Shown: positions 34,701 through 43,096 of the stretch, in pieces
Position numbering within the stretch: the first letter of the stretch is position 1
Layout: the number at the start of each line of letters is the position of its first letter
NCBI GenBank assembly: GCA_025358125.1
Contig: JANYKS010000045.1
Span: 1 to 64,000 of the forward strand
Direction: 5' to 3'
Length of the DNA: 64,000 nucleotides
From: Actinomycetes bacterium
GTDB taxonomy: Bacteria > Actinomycetota > Acidimicrobiia > Acidimicrobiales > Ilumatobacteraceae
Position numbers and translations under genes: made by a program
Notes under the pieces: model-generated
Database searches by the model: none
Told to the model about the DNA's origin: nothing
What the model saw: the letters and a program-made list of their open reading frames with translations, nothing else

Positions 34701-35567
34701 GTGCCGGCAATGAATCCGGCAGAACTCTTCACGCTCCAGGCCACCGACGATCGGATGCACTGGACGTGGCGACCATCGTCGCTGTTACTGACGCCCGCCA
34801 AGACATTGCAGGGCGGCGCCGGCCTCGGCGCCGCAACGGCGGCCATGGTGGCTGTCACTGGTCGCCCCGTTGTGTGGGCAACGGCGCAGTACCTGTCGTT
34901 TGCAAGCGGAACGGCTGAGATCGAGCTCGACGTGACGGTCGAGGTCGCCGGCCACAACACCACCCAGGCGCGCTGCGTGGTCTCGCGGCAAGGGCAAGAG
35001 ATCCTGACGACCCACGCCGCTCTCGGCAGCCGATCGATCGATCGCGACGGCGTCTGGTGCACGTGTCCCGACGTGCCGCCACCTGACTCATGCCCCGAAT
35101 ACCGGTTCTTCGAGCGCCGCACGGGGCACATCGGAGACCTCATCGACCTCCGCTTGGCACGGGGACGACAGCTCGACGAACTGCACGGAACGCGCGGTGA
35201 CGGGGCGTTCGCGGTGTGGGTCCGCGTCGGCCGTGGCGTGCACCGCATGACGGTGCCCGAACTCGCGTTCATCGGCGACCTCATGCCGCTCGGCTTTGCC
35301 GACGCGATGGGCGAACCGGTCGCCGGCAACAGCCTCGACAACACGATCCGGGTCGGCCGTTTGGTCGACACCGAATGGGTGCTCCTCACTACGCAGGTGC
35401 AGCAGGTAGTGAACGGGTTCGGCTACGGCCGAGGAGAGCTGTGGGCCGAGGACGCCACCCTGCTCGGAGACGTCAGCCAGAACGCGGTCCTGCGCCTCCA
35501 CACCCACATCCGAGCGCTCGGCACACCGAACACCGGCTCCATCCGACCAGGATCTGGGGTGCGGTGA
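34701..35567 (+). CDS. Acyl-CoA thioesterase-like double-hotdog protein
   Basis: A 288-residue protein with two hotdog halves, as in TesB-type thioesterases. The first half contains LQGGAGLGAATAAMVAVTGRPVVWA and ends in a HAALGSR strand, and the second contains ELAFIGDLMPLGFADAMG and SLDNTIRVGRLVDTEWVLL, matching the TesB pattern of ...DhsiwfH.... with Asp-Asn at the active site. Long runs here are quoted only in part. It would release a free acid from an acyl-CoA. Start is GTG 34701 or ATG 34710. It converges on the SDR gene that ends at 35568. Confidence 0.75.
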   Translation: MPAMNPAELFTLQATDDRMHWTWRPSSLLLTPAKTLQGGAGLGAATAAMVAVTGRPVVWATAQYLSFASGTAEIELDVTVEVAGHNTTQARCVVSRQGQEILTTHAALGSRSIDRDGVWCTCPDVPPPDSCPEYRFFERRTGHIGDLIDLRLARGRQLDELHGTRGDGAFAVWVRVGRGVHRMTVPELAFIGDLMPLGFADAMGEPVAGNSLDNTIRVGRLVDTEWVLLTTQVQQVVNGFGYGRGELWAEDATLLGDVSQNAVLRLHTHIRALGTPNTGSIRPGSGVR

Positions 35568-36374
35568 TCAGCGAACCGGTGGGCGACGCTGCAGCTCGGC
35601 GAGCAGCGGCTGACTGTAGGCGACCCTGCCGGTCAGCTTGGCGGGGTCGCCGGTGCACAACGCCAGCGCAGCTTGCGCGATCAGCTCCGGCCCCTCGATC
35701 CGGAAACCCTCGACCAGGTCGTGGGCGCCGGCGCCCGGGGTCATCACGTTGTCCCACGGGGCGAGTGAGTTGACGGCAATCCCGTCGTCGTAGACCTCGG
35801 CCGCAAGACCGGTCGTGAACCGGTCGAGCGCGGCTTTCACCATCCCGTACACCGTGAACCCGCTCTTGTAGATGTCGTCGAATGGCGGGCCCTGGGGGTG
35901 GACGCCGGCGCGGCTCGTGATGTTGAGGATCCAGCCTCGCTTGCGCTCGCGCATCGAGGGCACCACGAGTTGAGCGAGTTCGTACGGCGCACGAACCTGG
36001 ACCTCGAACATCAACTGGTACCGTTTCTCCGGGAACTCGTCGAACGGCAGGAAGAACGTCACCGCTGCGTTGTTGACGAGGATGTCGATCGGCCCGAGAG
36101 CCTCCACCGTCTCGGCGACCATCCGCCGCCGGTCATCGGACTTCGAGATATCGGCCTGGACAGGGACGGCCTCGCCACCGGCGGCACGGATGCGCTCGAC
36201 GGTCTCGGTGAGCGACCCTTCGTACTTCGGATCCCGATCGAGGGTGCGCGCGGACACGGCAACCTTTGCGCCGGCTTCGGCCAGGCGTTCGGCGATTGCG
36301 GCGCCGATCCCCCGACTCGCGCCTGTGACCAACGCGACCCGGCCTTCGCACTCCTGATTGTTCGCTTCCGACAT
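35568..36374 (-). CDS. Short-chain dehydrogenase/reductase
   Basis: A 268-residue classical SDR: VTGASRGIG cofactor loop, NNAAVTFF, and catalytic residues in NITSRAGVHPQ and IYKSGFTVYGMVKAAL (Tyr-x3-Lys as YGMVK). The extra loop around FDDIYKSG is typical of the group annotated with fatty-acid or steroid catabolism. GGAGGACAGCG precedes ATG 36374. It is divergent from the next SDR; between them lie 10-bp direct repeats and an operator-like palindrome. Confidence 0.88.
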   Translation of the reverse strand: MSEANNQECEGRVALVTGASRGIGAAIAERLAEAGAKVAVSARTLDRDPKYEGSLTETVERIRAAGGEAVPVQADISKSDDRRRMVAETVEALGPIDILVNNAAVTFFLPFDEFPEKRYQLMFEVQVRAPYELAQLVVPSMRERKRGWILNITSRAGVHPQGPPFDDIYKSGFTVYGMVKAALDRFTTGLAAEVYDDGIAVNSLAPWDNVMTPGAGAHDLVEGFRIEGPELIAQAALALCTGDPAKLTGRVAYSQPLLAELQRRPPVR

Positions 36375-36401
36375 TCGCTGTCCTCCGGCCTCGATCGACT
36401 T

Positions 36402-36440
36402 CGATGAACTTGTTGAACTTCGATGAACTTCGATGAACTT
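36402..36440 (+). repeat. 10-bp direct repeats CGATGAACTT
   Basis: CGATGAACTT occurs at 36402-36411, 36421-36430 and 36431-36440, with a 9-bp degenerate copy GTTGAACTT at 36412-36420. The repeats sit one helical turn apart, immediately before operator candidate 5 in the divergent SDR promoter region. Confidence 0.8.
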
Positions 36441-36441
36441 C

Positions 36442-36457
36442 TTGACAGTATTGTCAG
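36442..36457. promoter_or_regulatory. TetR-type operator candidate 5 (TTGAC-N6-GTCAG)
   Basis: TTGACAGTATTGTCAG follows the direct repeats and lies 43 nt before the GTG of the plus-strand SDR gene and 67 nt before the minus-strand SDR gene. Confidence 0.65.
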
Positions 36458-36487
36458 CTTGATTACAGAAGTTCCAACCTCGCCGCG

Positions 36488-36493
36488 TACAGT
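36488..36493 (+). promoter_or_regulatory. -10 element TACAGT, leaderless start predicted
   Basis: TACAGT is exactly 7 nt before GTG 36501 and no ribosome site is present, so transcription probably begins at or within a base of the start codon. This also decides the start of the SDR gene. Confidence 0.55.
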
Positions 36494-36500
36494 TGCCTTC

Positions 36501-37397
36501 GTGGCAGAGAACAAAATGTGTGTAGGACGGGTTTGTATCGTGACCGGAGCCGGGCGTGGCATCGGTCGGGGGTACGCCCTCATGTTGGCAGCTCATGGCG
36601 CAAAGGTGGTCGTCAACGACCTCGGCGGCACGCGTGACGGCACGGGCGACGATGTCGGCCCGGCTCAGAGCGTCGTCGACGAGATCGTCGCCGCCGGCGG
36701 CGAAGCGGTCGCGAACACGAGCGACGTCAGCAGCCTCGACGGCGCCAGCACGATGGTGCAGCAGGCAATCGACAGCTTCGGTGGTCTCGACGTGGTCGTC
36801 AACAACGCCGGCATCCTTCGCGACCGAATGCTGTTCTCGATGGCCGAGGAGGAATGGGACGCCGTCATCAAGGTCCACCTCAAGGGCACGTGGGCTCCGA
36901 GCCGGGCCGCCTCCGAATACTGGCGCAATCGCGTCAAGGAAGGCCTCAGCAACGACGCCCGGCTGATCAACACGACGTCGGTCTCGGGCATCTACGCCAA
37001 CCCTGGTCAGACCAACTACGGCGCGGCCAAGGCCGGCATTGCCGCATTCACCCAGATCGCCGCGCTCGAACTCAGCCGCTACGGCGTCACGGCGAACGCC
37101 ATCGCACCAGGCGCGCTGACCCGTCTCACCGAAGACCTCGGCCTGCCCGACGAGATGCTCGGCCGGTTCGGACCCGAGTGGGTGGCACCCGTCGTCACCT
37201 GGCTCGCTTCGACGAAATCGGCCGACGTCACCGGACAGGTCATCGAGTCCTCCGGCATGGTCCTCGGCATCGCCGAGGGCTGGCGCCGCGGCCCCAACAT
37301 CGACAACCCGCCGGCCGACCCGAACGAGGTCGACGCAATCATGCGGCGACTGCTCCGCGAAGCCACGCCGCGTACGACGATGGCCGATATCAGCTGA
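36501..37397 (+). CDS. SDR-family dehydrogenase (MFE-2/HSD17B4-like)
   Basis: A 298-residue SDR with VTGAGRGIGRGYALMLAAHG, VNDLGGTRDG, NNAGILRDRM and the catalytic TTSVSGIYANPGQTNYGAAKAG region. The NDLGG stretch and INTTS motif are those of (3R)-hydroxyacyl-CoA dehydrogenases of multifunctional-enzyme type. It would oxidise a 3-hydroxyacyl-CoA to the keto-acyl-CoA that the following thiolase cleaves. GTG 36501 is favoured by a -10 element at the right distance; ATG 36516 is an alternative. Confidence 0.88.
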   Translation: MAENKMCVGRVCIVTGAGRGIGRGYALMLAAHGAKVVVNDLGGTRDGTGDDVGPAQSVVDEIVAAGGEAVANTSDVSSLDGASTMVQQAIDSFGGLDVVVNNAGILRDRMLFSMAEEEWDAVIKVHLKGTWAPSRAASEYWRNRVKEGLSNDARLINTTSVSGIYANPGQTNYGAAKAGIAAFTQIAALELSRYGVTANAIAPGALTRLTEDLGLPDEMLGRFGPEWVAPVVTWLASTKSADVTGQVIESSGMVLGIAEGWRRGPNIDNPPADPNEVDAIMRRLLREATPRTTMADIS

Positions 37398-37411
37398 GAC
37401 ACGGAGCGACC

Positions 37412-38641
37412 ATGAACCAAGCTTGGATCATCGACGGTGCCCGGTCACCGCGGGGCAAGGGCAAGTCGAACGGCTCCCTGCACCACATTCACCCGCAGGA
37501 ACTGCTCGCCCAGGTGCTCAACGCCCTCGCGCGGCGGACCGGCATCGACACCCATCTCGTCGACGACGTCGTTGTCGGCAACGGTAACCCCGCCGGCGAT
37601 CACGGCGCGTGTATCGGCCGGATGGCTGTGCTCGCCGCCGGTTGGCCGGTCGAGGCGCCGGGAATCACCCTGAACCGGTTCTGCGGGTCAGGCCAGCAGG
37701 CCGTCACCTACGCCGCGATGGGTATCCAAGCCGGCCATCAGGATCTCGTCGTCGGCGCCGGCGTCGAGTCGATGTCGCGCTGGCCGGTCGACAACGCTCC
37801 GCCGGACTTCACGTCCGGCAACGCCGCCCTGCGCGAGCTGTTCCCGCTGGTGCCTCAAGGCATCTCGGCCGATCTCATCGCAACGATCGAAGGGTTCGAC
37901 CGCGAGTCGGTCGATGCGTTCGCGCTGCAGAGCCAACAGCGCGCGGCCGCCGCCATGGCACAGGGCCGTTTCGACCGCAGTGTCGTAGCCATCCACAACT
38001 CCGACGGTTCGGTCGCGCTCGACGTCGACGAGTTCCCGCGGTCTTCCACGACCGCGGAAGGTCTCGCCCAGCTCAAGCCATCGTTCGAGCGGATGGGTCG
38101 TGACATCTTCGACGGCTTCGACAAGTCGTTCGACGACATGTGCCGCCAGGTGTACCCGAACGTGACCGACGTACAGCACGTCCACCACGCAGGCAACTCC
38201 TCCGGCGTCGTCGACGGTGCTTCAGCGATGCTCATCGCATCGCCCGACTTCGCCAAGGCCCACGGCCTCACGCCACGGGCCCGGATCGTGATGAGTGCGG
38301 TGGTCGGCGCCGAGCCCGTGATCATGCTCACGGCTCCCGGCCCCGCCTCGAAGAAGTGTCTCTCCCGCGCCGGGATGACGGTTGACGACATCGACCTGTG
38401 GGAAATCAACGAGGCGTTCGCCGCCGTCCCGCTCAAGGCGATCCGGGACCTGGGCCTCGACCCCGACAAGGTGAACGTCAATGGTGGCGCGATTGCGCTC
38501 GGCCACCCGATCGGAGCCACCGGCCCGATCCTCATCCAGACCGCTCTCGACGAACTCGAGCGGCGCAATCTGCAGACGGCACTGATCACGATGTGCACCG
38601 GCGGCGGCATGGGCACCGCCACCATCATCGAGCGGATCTGA
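37412..38641 (+). CDS. Acetyl-CoA C-acyltransferase (thiolase)
   Basis: A 409-residue thiolase that cleaves 3-ketoacyl-CoA to acetyl-CoA and a shortened acyl-CoA. The three catalytic regions are present: NRFCGSGQQAV (nucleophilic Cys), GGAIALGHPIGATG (His) and MCTGGGMG (second Cys), and WEINEAFAAVPL is also typical. It starts 14 nt after the SDR gene with GGAG before ATG 37412, and lies upstream of two acyl-CoA dehydrogenase genes in one probable operon. Confidence 0.93.
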   Translation: MNQAWIIDGARSPRGKGKSNGSLHHIHPQELLAQVLNALARRTGIDTHLVDDVVVGNGNPAGDHGACIGRMAVLAAGWPVEAPGITLNRFCGSGQQAVTYAAMGIQAGHQDLVVGAGVESMSRWPVDNAPPDFTSGNAALRELFPLVPQGISADLIATIEGFDRESVDAFALQSQQRAAAAMAQGRFDRSVVAIHNSDGSVALDVDEFPRSSTTAEGLAQLKPSFERMGRDIFDGFDKSFDDMCRQVYPNVTDVQHVHHAGNSSGVVDGASAMLIASPDFAKAHGLTPRARIVMSAVVGAEPVIMLTAPGPASKKCLSRAGMTVDDIDLWEINEAFAAVPLKAIRDLGLDPDKVNVNGGAIALGHPIGATGPILIQTALDELERRNLQTALITMCTGGGMGTATIIERI

Positions 38642-38677
38642 CGGCGCGGCGCCTGCGCCCGACCCGCTCGGCGAACG

Positions 38678-39841
38678 ATGATCGAGTTCCAATGCAGCGA
38701 ACTGAGCATCGAGGAGCGTCAGCTCCAGGCAGACGTCCGCGAGTTCCTCGCCGCAGAGCTGCCGAGGGGCAGCTTCATGCCGGGGCTCGGTATGAACGCA
38801 GCCAAAGACCCGGTGTTTTCCGCCAAGCTGGGCGAGCGCGGCTGGCTCGGGATGGCGCTGCCGACCGAATACGGCGGCCACGAGCGCTCGGCGGTCGACC
38901 GGTTCATCGTCACCGAAGAACTGCTGCGATGGGGAGCGCCGGTGGGTCATCATTGGGTGGCCGATCGCCAGTCCGGTCCGGTGATCGCCAAGTTCGCAAC
39001 GGAGGCTCAGAAGCGCCGCTTCCTACCGGGGATCTGTCGCGGCGAGCTGTCGTTCTGCATCGGCATGTCCGAACCCGCAAGCGGCAGCGACCTTGCATCG
39101 GTCACAACCAGGGCCATCCATGACGGCGACAGCTGGGTCCTCGACGGGCGCAAGATCTGGACCACCGGCGCCGACCGGAACGACTGGATCGTTGTGCTTT
39201 GTCGGACGTCTCTGCTCGATGAGGTGACCGACAAGCGCCAGGGCCTCTCCCAACTGATCGTCGACCTCCGCTCCCCCGGTGTCACGGCGAGCCCGATCCC
39301 GTTCATCGACGGCACCGCTGACTTCTGCGAGGTCACCTTCGACGGCGTCGTCGTGCCCGGCGAACTCGTGCTCGGCGAGATCGGATCGGGCTGGACCCAG
39401 AACATGTCAGAGCTGGCGTACGAACGTGGCGGGGCCGACCGCTGGCTCAGCACCTACCTCGTGGCCGAAGAATTGCTCCGAAACCACGAGCACGGCGAGA
39501 TTTCCGACGATCTGGCCGACCTGCTCGGCGAGGCCGTCGCCAACTACTGGCTCCTGCACCAACTGTCGCTCTCGGTCGCCCGCTCGATCGATCGGGGTGG
39601 GGCGCCGGCGGTCGAGTCCGCGTTGGCGAAGGAGATGGGCACTCGCTTCGAGCAGGATGTCCTCAATGCGGTGCTTGCGTTCGTCGATCAGGCACCGAAC
39701 ACCGCAACTGACTCGCTGTTCGAGCGGCTGCTGATCACGGCGACCTTGACCGCACCGTCGTTCACGATTCGTGGCGGCACGAACGAGATCCTCCGTTCGG
39801 TCGCTGCCAAGGGGCTTCGGCCGTCGAGCGGACGACGATGA
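38678..39841 (+). CDS. Acyl-CoA dehydrogenase
   Basis: A 387-residue acyl-CoA dehydrogenase with IGMSEPASGSDLASVTTRA, DGRKIWTTGADRNDW and the C-terminal TIRGGTNEILRSVAAKGL. It starts ATG 38678, 36 nt after the thiolase, and its end overlaps the next acyl-CoA dehydrogenase by ATGA, a pairing that suggests a heteromeric enzyme. Confidence 0.92.
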   Translation: MIEFQCSELSIEERQLQADVREFLAAELPRGSFMPGLGMNAAKDPVFSAKLGERGWLGMALPTEYGGHERSAVDRFIVTEELLRWGAPVGHHWVADRQSGPVIAKFATEAQKRRFLPGICRGELSFCIGMSEPASGSDLASVTTRAIHDGDSWVLDGRKIWTTGADRNDWIVVLCRTSLLDEVTDKRQGLSQLIVDLRSPGVTASPIPFIDGTADFCEVTFDGVVVPGELVLGEIGSGWTQNMSELAYERGGADRWLSTYLVAEELLRNHEHGEISDDLADLLGEAVANYWLLHQLSLSVARSIDRGGAPAVESALAKEMGTRFEQDVLNAVLAFVDQAPNTATDSLFERLLITATLTAPSFTIRGGTNEILRSVAAKGLRPSSGRR

Positions 39842-40914
39842 GCGACACCGCCGAACCGGACACGCTCGTCGTCGAGACCGTCGAACGGTTGCTGGCCGAC
39901 GTGTGCACGCCGGCGTCGGTCGAGCGCGCCGAATCCGTCGGGTGGTCGGCCGCCGTTTGGGACGCACTCGCCAACGCCGGGTTCCCCTGGGTATCGGTGC
40001 CGGTCGACGCGGGTGGGTCCGGCGGAACCCTCACCGACGCTGCTGCGATCCTGCGTTGCGTGGGTCGCCACGCTGCTCCGGTTCCCGTCGCGGAGACCGG
40101 CGTGCTCGCCGGCTGGTTGCTTGCCGGAGCCGGGATCGCACTGCCGGCCGGCCCGGCCACCGTGGTCCCCGACGCGTCCGCGATCACCCTCGTCGACGGG
40201 CGGCTCACCGGCCGAGCGACGGTGGCGTGGGGACGGCGGGCGGAACGGATCGTCGCCCTGGTCGCGAACGGGTCGGATTGGATCGTTGCCTCGTGCCGGC
40301 CCGAGCAGCTCTCGATCACGCTCGGCCAGAGTCTCGCTGGAGAGCCACGTGATCGGGTGTGGTTCGACGTGCCGCTCGTTGCGACTGAGCACGCCCCGGC
40401 GCTGCCCGGCACCGACGGCGACGCGCTGCACCATCGAGGCGCATTCACCCGAGTCGTCATGACAGCCGGGGCACTCAGCGCGATTGCCCAGATGACAATC
40501 GACTACACGAACGAGCGGCAACAATTCGGGCGGCCGGTTGCCACGTTCCAGGCGGTCCAGCAGCATCTCGTGACCGTCGCCCAGTGCGCCGTGCGAGTGG
40601 AGATGGCGGCAGACCTCGCGACACGTGCCATTGCCCGCGGCGCAGTCGGTATCGAAATCGCTGCGGCGCGACTCATTGCCGACGCCGCCATCGTGGCCGG
40701 GACGCGGGCCGCCCATCAGGCCCACGGCGCAATGGGTGTCACCCGCGAGTACCCACTTCATCAGCTGTCGCGGCGCCTCTGGGCTTGGCGTCACGAGTAC
40801 GGATCGGCAACCACGTGGCGGCGCAGGCTTGGCCGCGATGTTCACGCCGGCGGGGCCGACGCGCTCTTCCCGCTCATCACCGGCTGGGTCGCGCACGACT
40901 CGGTCCGACCATGA
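39838..40914 (+). CDS. Acyl-CoA dehydrogenase, divergent partner
   Basis: A 358-residue family member. The N-terminal domain contains WVSVPVDAGGSGGTLTDAAA, the middle domain is reduced, and the C-terminal domain has MTIDYTNERQQFGRPVATFQ, QQHLVTVAQCAV and HQAHGAMGVTREYPLHQLSRR. The weak middle domain suggests it works with the preceding full-length dehydrogenase, to which it is coupled. Its stop overlaps the VOC gene (ATGA). Confidence 0.88.
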   Translation: MSDTAEPDTLVVETVERLLADVCTPASVERAESVGWSAAVWDALANAGFPWVSVPVDAGGSGGTLTDAAAILRCVGRHAAPVPVAETGVLAGWLLAGAGIALPAGPATVVPDASAITLVDGRLTGRATVAWGRRAERIVALVANGSDWIVASCRPEQLSITLGQSLAGEPRDRVWFDVPLVATEHAPALPGTDGDALHHRGAFTRVVMTAGALSAIAQMTIDYTNERQQFGRPVATFQAVQQHLVTVAQCAVRVEMAADLATRAIARGAVGIEIAAARLIADAAIVAGTRAAHQAHGAMGVTREYPLHQLSRRLWAWRHEYGSATTWRRRLGRDVHAGGADALFPLITGWVAHDSVRP

Positions 40915-41867
40915 CAGAAGAAGAAACGACGGGAGAAGATATGACAGGCGCATCCAAGGACACACCAGCACGACGTTTTCTGCATGTGTGCTACTGCTGC
41001 CGCGATACCGGCCCGGTCACGGCATTTTTCGTCGACGGACTTGCGATGCGGGACACCATGCGCACACCGAGCGAACGCAGCCCCGGCGCGCTCCTTGGCA
41101 TCGATGGTGAGATCGAAGGGAGTGCCTCGTTCGTGTACGACCGGCGCGGGCCGCGCACCAGCCCGGCGATCGAGATCCAGAGCTGGGTTGACCCGCCGCT
41201 TGCGGGCACACCTTCGACCGACCCGTTCGAGGTCGGTGTCAAGGCGCTCGGATTCGCCGTTCCCGACCTTGCTGTGGCCGAGACCCGCCTCACGGCGATG
41301 GGCTCGTCGTTGATCTCCAGCGGACCGTCTCCGTTCGGCGCCCGCTGCTCGATGCTTGTCGACGCGACTGGCGTCACCCTTGAGCTGGTGGAGAACAACG
41401 CGCTCGCCGACGATGCCACGCAGATGCACCACCTGCGCATCTCGTGCACCGACCTCGCTGTCTCGCTGCCCTTCTACGACCAACTCGGATTCTCGGTGGT
41501 GGATCGCGGATCGCTCACCGACGCATCGTTCGTCGGCCTCGCCGAACCCGTCGATGCCGAGTATGCAAGCCTTCGGCTACCGGACGAACCATTCGAGGTG
41601 CTGTTGATCCAATGGAACGAGCCGTCATCGCACGGCCGTCACTACACCGAACCGAACCACGCCGGCCTGTTCCGCGCCGCGCTCGGTGTCGATGACACGC
41701 GTGGCGCATACGAGGCGTTGACCGGCGCGGGAATGGTGTTCGAACGCGCTCCGATCAAGGTCGAACTGCGCGGCACGCCAGTGCCCGACATGTGGATCTG
41801 CTTCGTCAACGACCCTGACGGCGTCGCCTATGAATTCGTCCAGCGGCCGCGATCTGCCTTCCGATGA
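40911..41867 (+). CDS. VOC-superfamily (glyoxalase/dioxygenase fold) protein
   Basis: A 318-residue protein with two vicinal-oxygen-chelate modules (about 22-170 and 180-315). Each has the fold's usual opening with a short LHVCYCCRDTGPVTAFF or HHLRISCTDLAVSLPFYDQL segment and closing Glu-containing strand (VTLELVEN, YEFVQR). Such proteins isomerise, epimerise or dioxygenate; here it may act on a branched acyl-CoA. The start is ATG 40911 by overlap or ATG 40941, which has GGGAGAAG before it. The stop overlaps the next gene (ATGA). Confidence 0.8.
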   Translation: MTEEETTGEDMTGASKDTPARRFLHVCYCCRDTGPVTAFFVDGLAMRDTMRTPSERSPGALLGIDGEIEGSASFVYDRRGPRTSPAIEIQSWVDPPLAGTPSTDPFEVGVKALGFAVPDLAVAETRLTAMGSSLISSGPSPFGARCSMLVDATGVTLELVENNALADDATQMHHLRISCTDLAVSLPFYDQLGFSVVDRGSLTDASFVGLAEPVDAEYASLRLPDEPFEVLLIQWNEPSSHGRHYTEPNHAGLFRAALGVDDTRGAYEALTGAGMVFERAPIKVELRGTPVPDMWICFVNDPDGVAYEFVQRPRSAFR

Positions 41868-43096
41868 CGAGGAGCAACACCACGGCCGGGCCAGATTCGA
41901 TGATCACCGCCGTCGGCACCTACCTGCCGCCGTGGGGTGCCGCTCGCCGCAGAACGCCCGGCCTCGACGAGGACGCAGTCACGCTCTGCGTCGCCGCGGG
42001 CCTTGCTGCGCTGCGATCGGTCGATCCCGCCGATGTCGGCCGCGTCGTCTTGGTCAGCCGCGACCTGCCGCTGATCGAGGGCAGTAACTCGGCCGCCGTG
42101 CTTGCAGGTCTCGGGCTGCGGGCAGACACCGAGATCTGCGAGGTGATCGGCGGAGCGCCAGCAGTGCTCGACGCGCTGACGGGCGCCGCTCCGGGCACGC
42201 TCGTGATCGGTGCCGACACCAGCCCAGCGGGTGCCGCCGCTGCGTACTGCGGTACGAGCGGCGCGGCGCTGACTGCGAGCGGGCGGATCACGCGCAGCAT
42301 GCCCGTCGTCACACGAGATGCGTTCGGTCGTCGTGCCGATTACGCCGATCCGCGACTCGTGCGCGTCCGCGGGCTCGGCGCGTCGCTCGATCAACTCGAC
42401 CGATCGGTCCCGATCGCTGCCGCAGCGGGACTCGCCGGGCGCGACGCGAAGTCTGTGTGCGCCACCGAGCCACGCGACTTGCCCACGGAGGGCCCGAGCG
42501 CTGCGCTGTTCGCGCTCGCCACACTCGCCGAGTTGGGCCGGCCGGCGGGGCAGATGCAGCGTCTGCTCGCGGTCGAGCAGGCCACTCTCGGGCTCGCCGA
42601 CCTCGGCCCGGGCGAGATCAACGTTCAGCGCGACGAGCGCGCGCCGCGTCCGGTGCCGAGTGGAACGACCGCGCCCGGATCGGAGATGTCGATCTCGCTC
42701 GCGGCGTACGAACGGGCCTTCGACGCGAAGCTACGCCTCGTTGCCGCCAGATGCCGCCGCTGCGGCACCCTCGCCTACCCTCACCGGTACCGCTGCCTCG
42801 GATGTGGATCGGAGGACCCTACCGACGCGGTGGCGCTGCCGCGTGATGCCGAGATCTACACCTTGTCCACCATCCACGTGCCTGTGCCGGGTCTCGTGAG
42901 CCCGTACACGATCGTCGTCGCCGAGCTCGGCGACTCAGGCGTTCGCGTGACGGTGCGCCTCACCGGCGCGGCAGCGGGGTCGGTCGGGATCGGAGATCGG
43001 GGCCGCCTCGTGTTCCGGCTCGTGGCCGTCCGATCCGGTGTGCCCGACTACGGCTACGCATTCCTGCCCGACGATGACACGGAGGTCACAGCATGA
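41864..43096 (+). CDS. Thiolase-fold/HMG-CoA-synthase-like protein fused to DUF35 zinc-ribbon OB domain
   Basis: A 410-residue fusion. Residues ~10-275 have a decayed thiolase or HMG-CoA-synthase-like fold (VGTYLPPWG, LGLRADTEICEVIGGAPAVL, TLVIGADTSP). Residues ~290-405 form a DUF35 domain with zinc ribbon CRRCGTLAYPHRYRCLGCGS (four Cys) and an OB fold. In actinobacterial sterol degradation a DUF35 partner is needed by an Ltp-type thiolase-fold aldolase, and an Ltp-like gene follows directly (overlap ATGA). The fusion could be such a partner; this is inference from family knowledge. Confidence 0.8.
   Translation: MTRSNTTAGPDSMITAVGTYLPPWGAARRRTPGLDEDAVTLCVAAGLAALRSVDPADVGRVVLVSRDLPLIEGSNSAAVLAGLGLRADTEICEVIGGAPAVLDALTGAAPGTLVIGADTSPAGAAAAYCGTSGAALTASGRITRSMPVVTRDAFGRRADYADPRLVRVRGLGASLDQLDRSVPIAAAAGLAGRDAKSVCATEPRDLPTEGPSAALFALATLAELGRPAGQMQRLLAVEQATLGLADLGPGEINVQRDERAPRPVPSGTTAPGSEMSISLAAYERAFDAKLRLVAARCRRCGTLAYPHRYRCLGCGSEDPTDAVALPRDAEIYTLSTIHVPVPGLVSPYTIVVAELGDSGVRVTVRLTGAAAGSVGIGDRGRLVFRLVAVRSGVPDYGYAFLPDDDTEVTA

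Noticed and set aside
33785-35389. Upstream extension of the enoyl-CoA hydratase frame
   Set aside because: The extension is antisense to TetR and thioesterase genes; the crotonase domain begins at ATG 33784 with a strong ribosome site.
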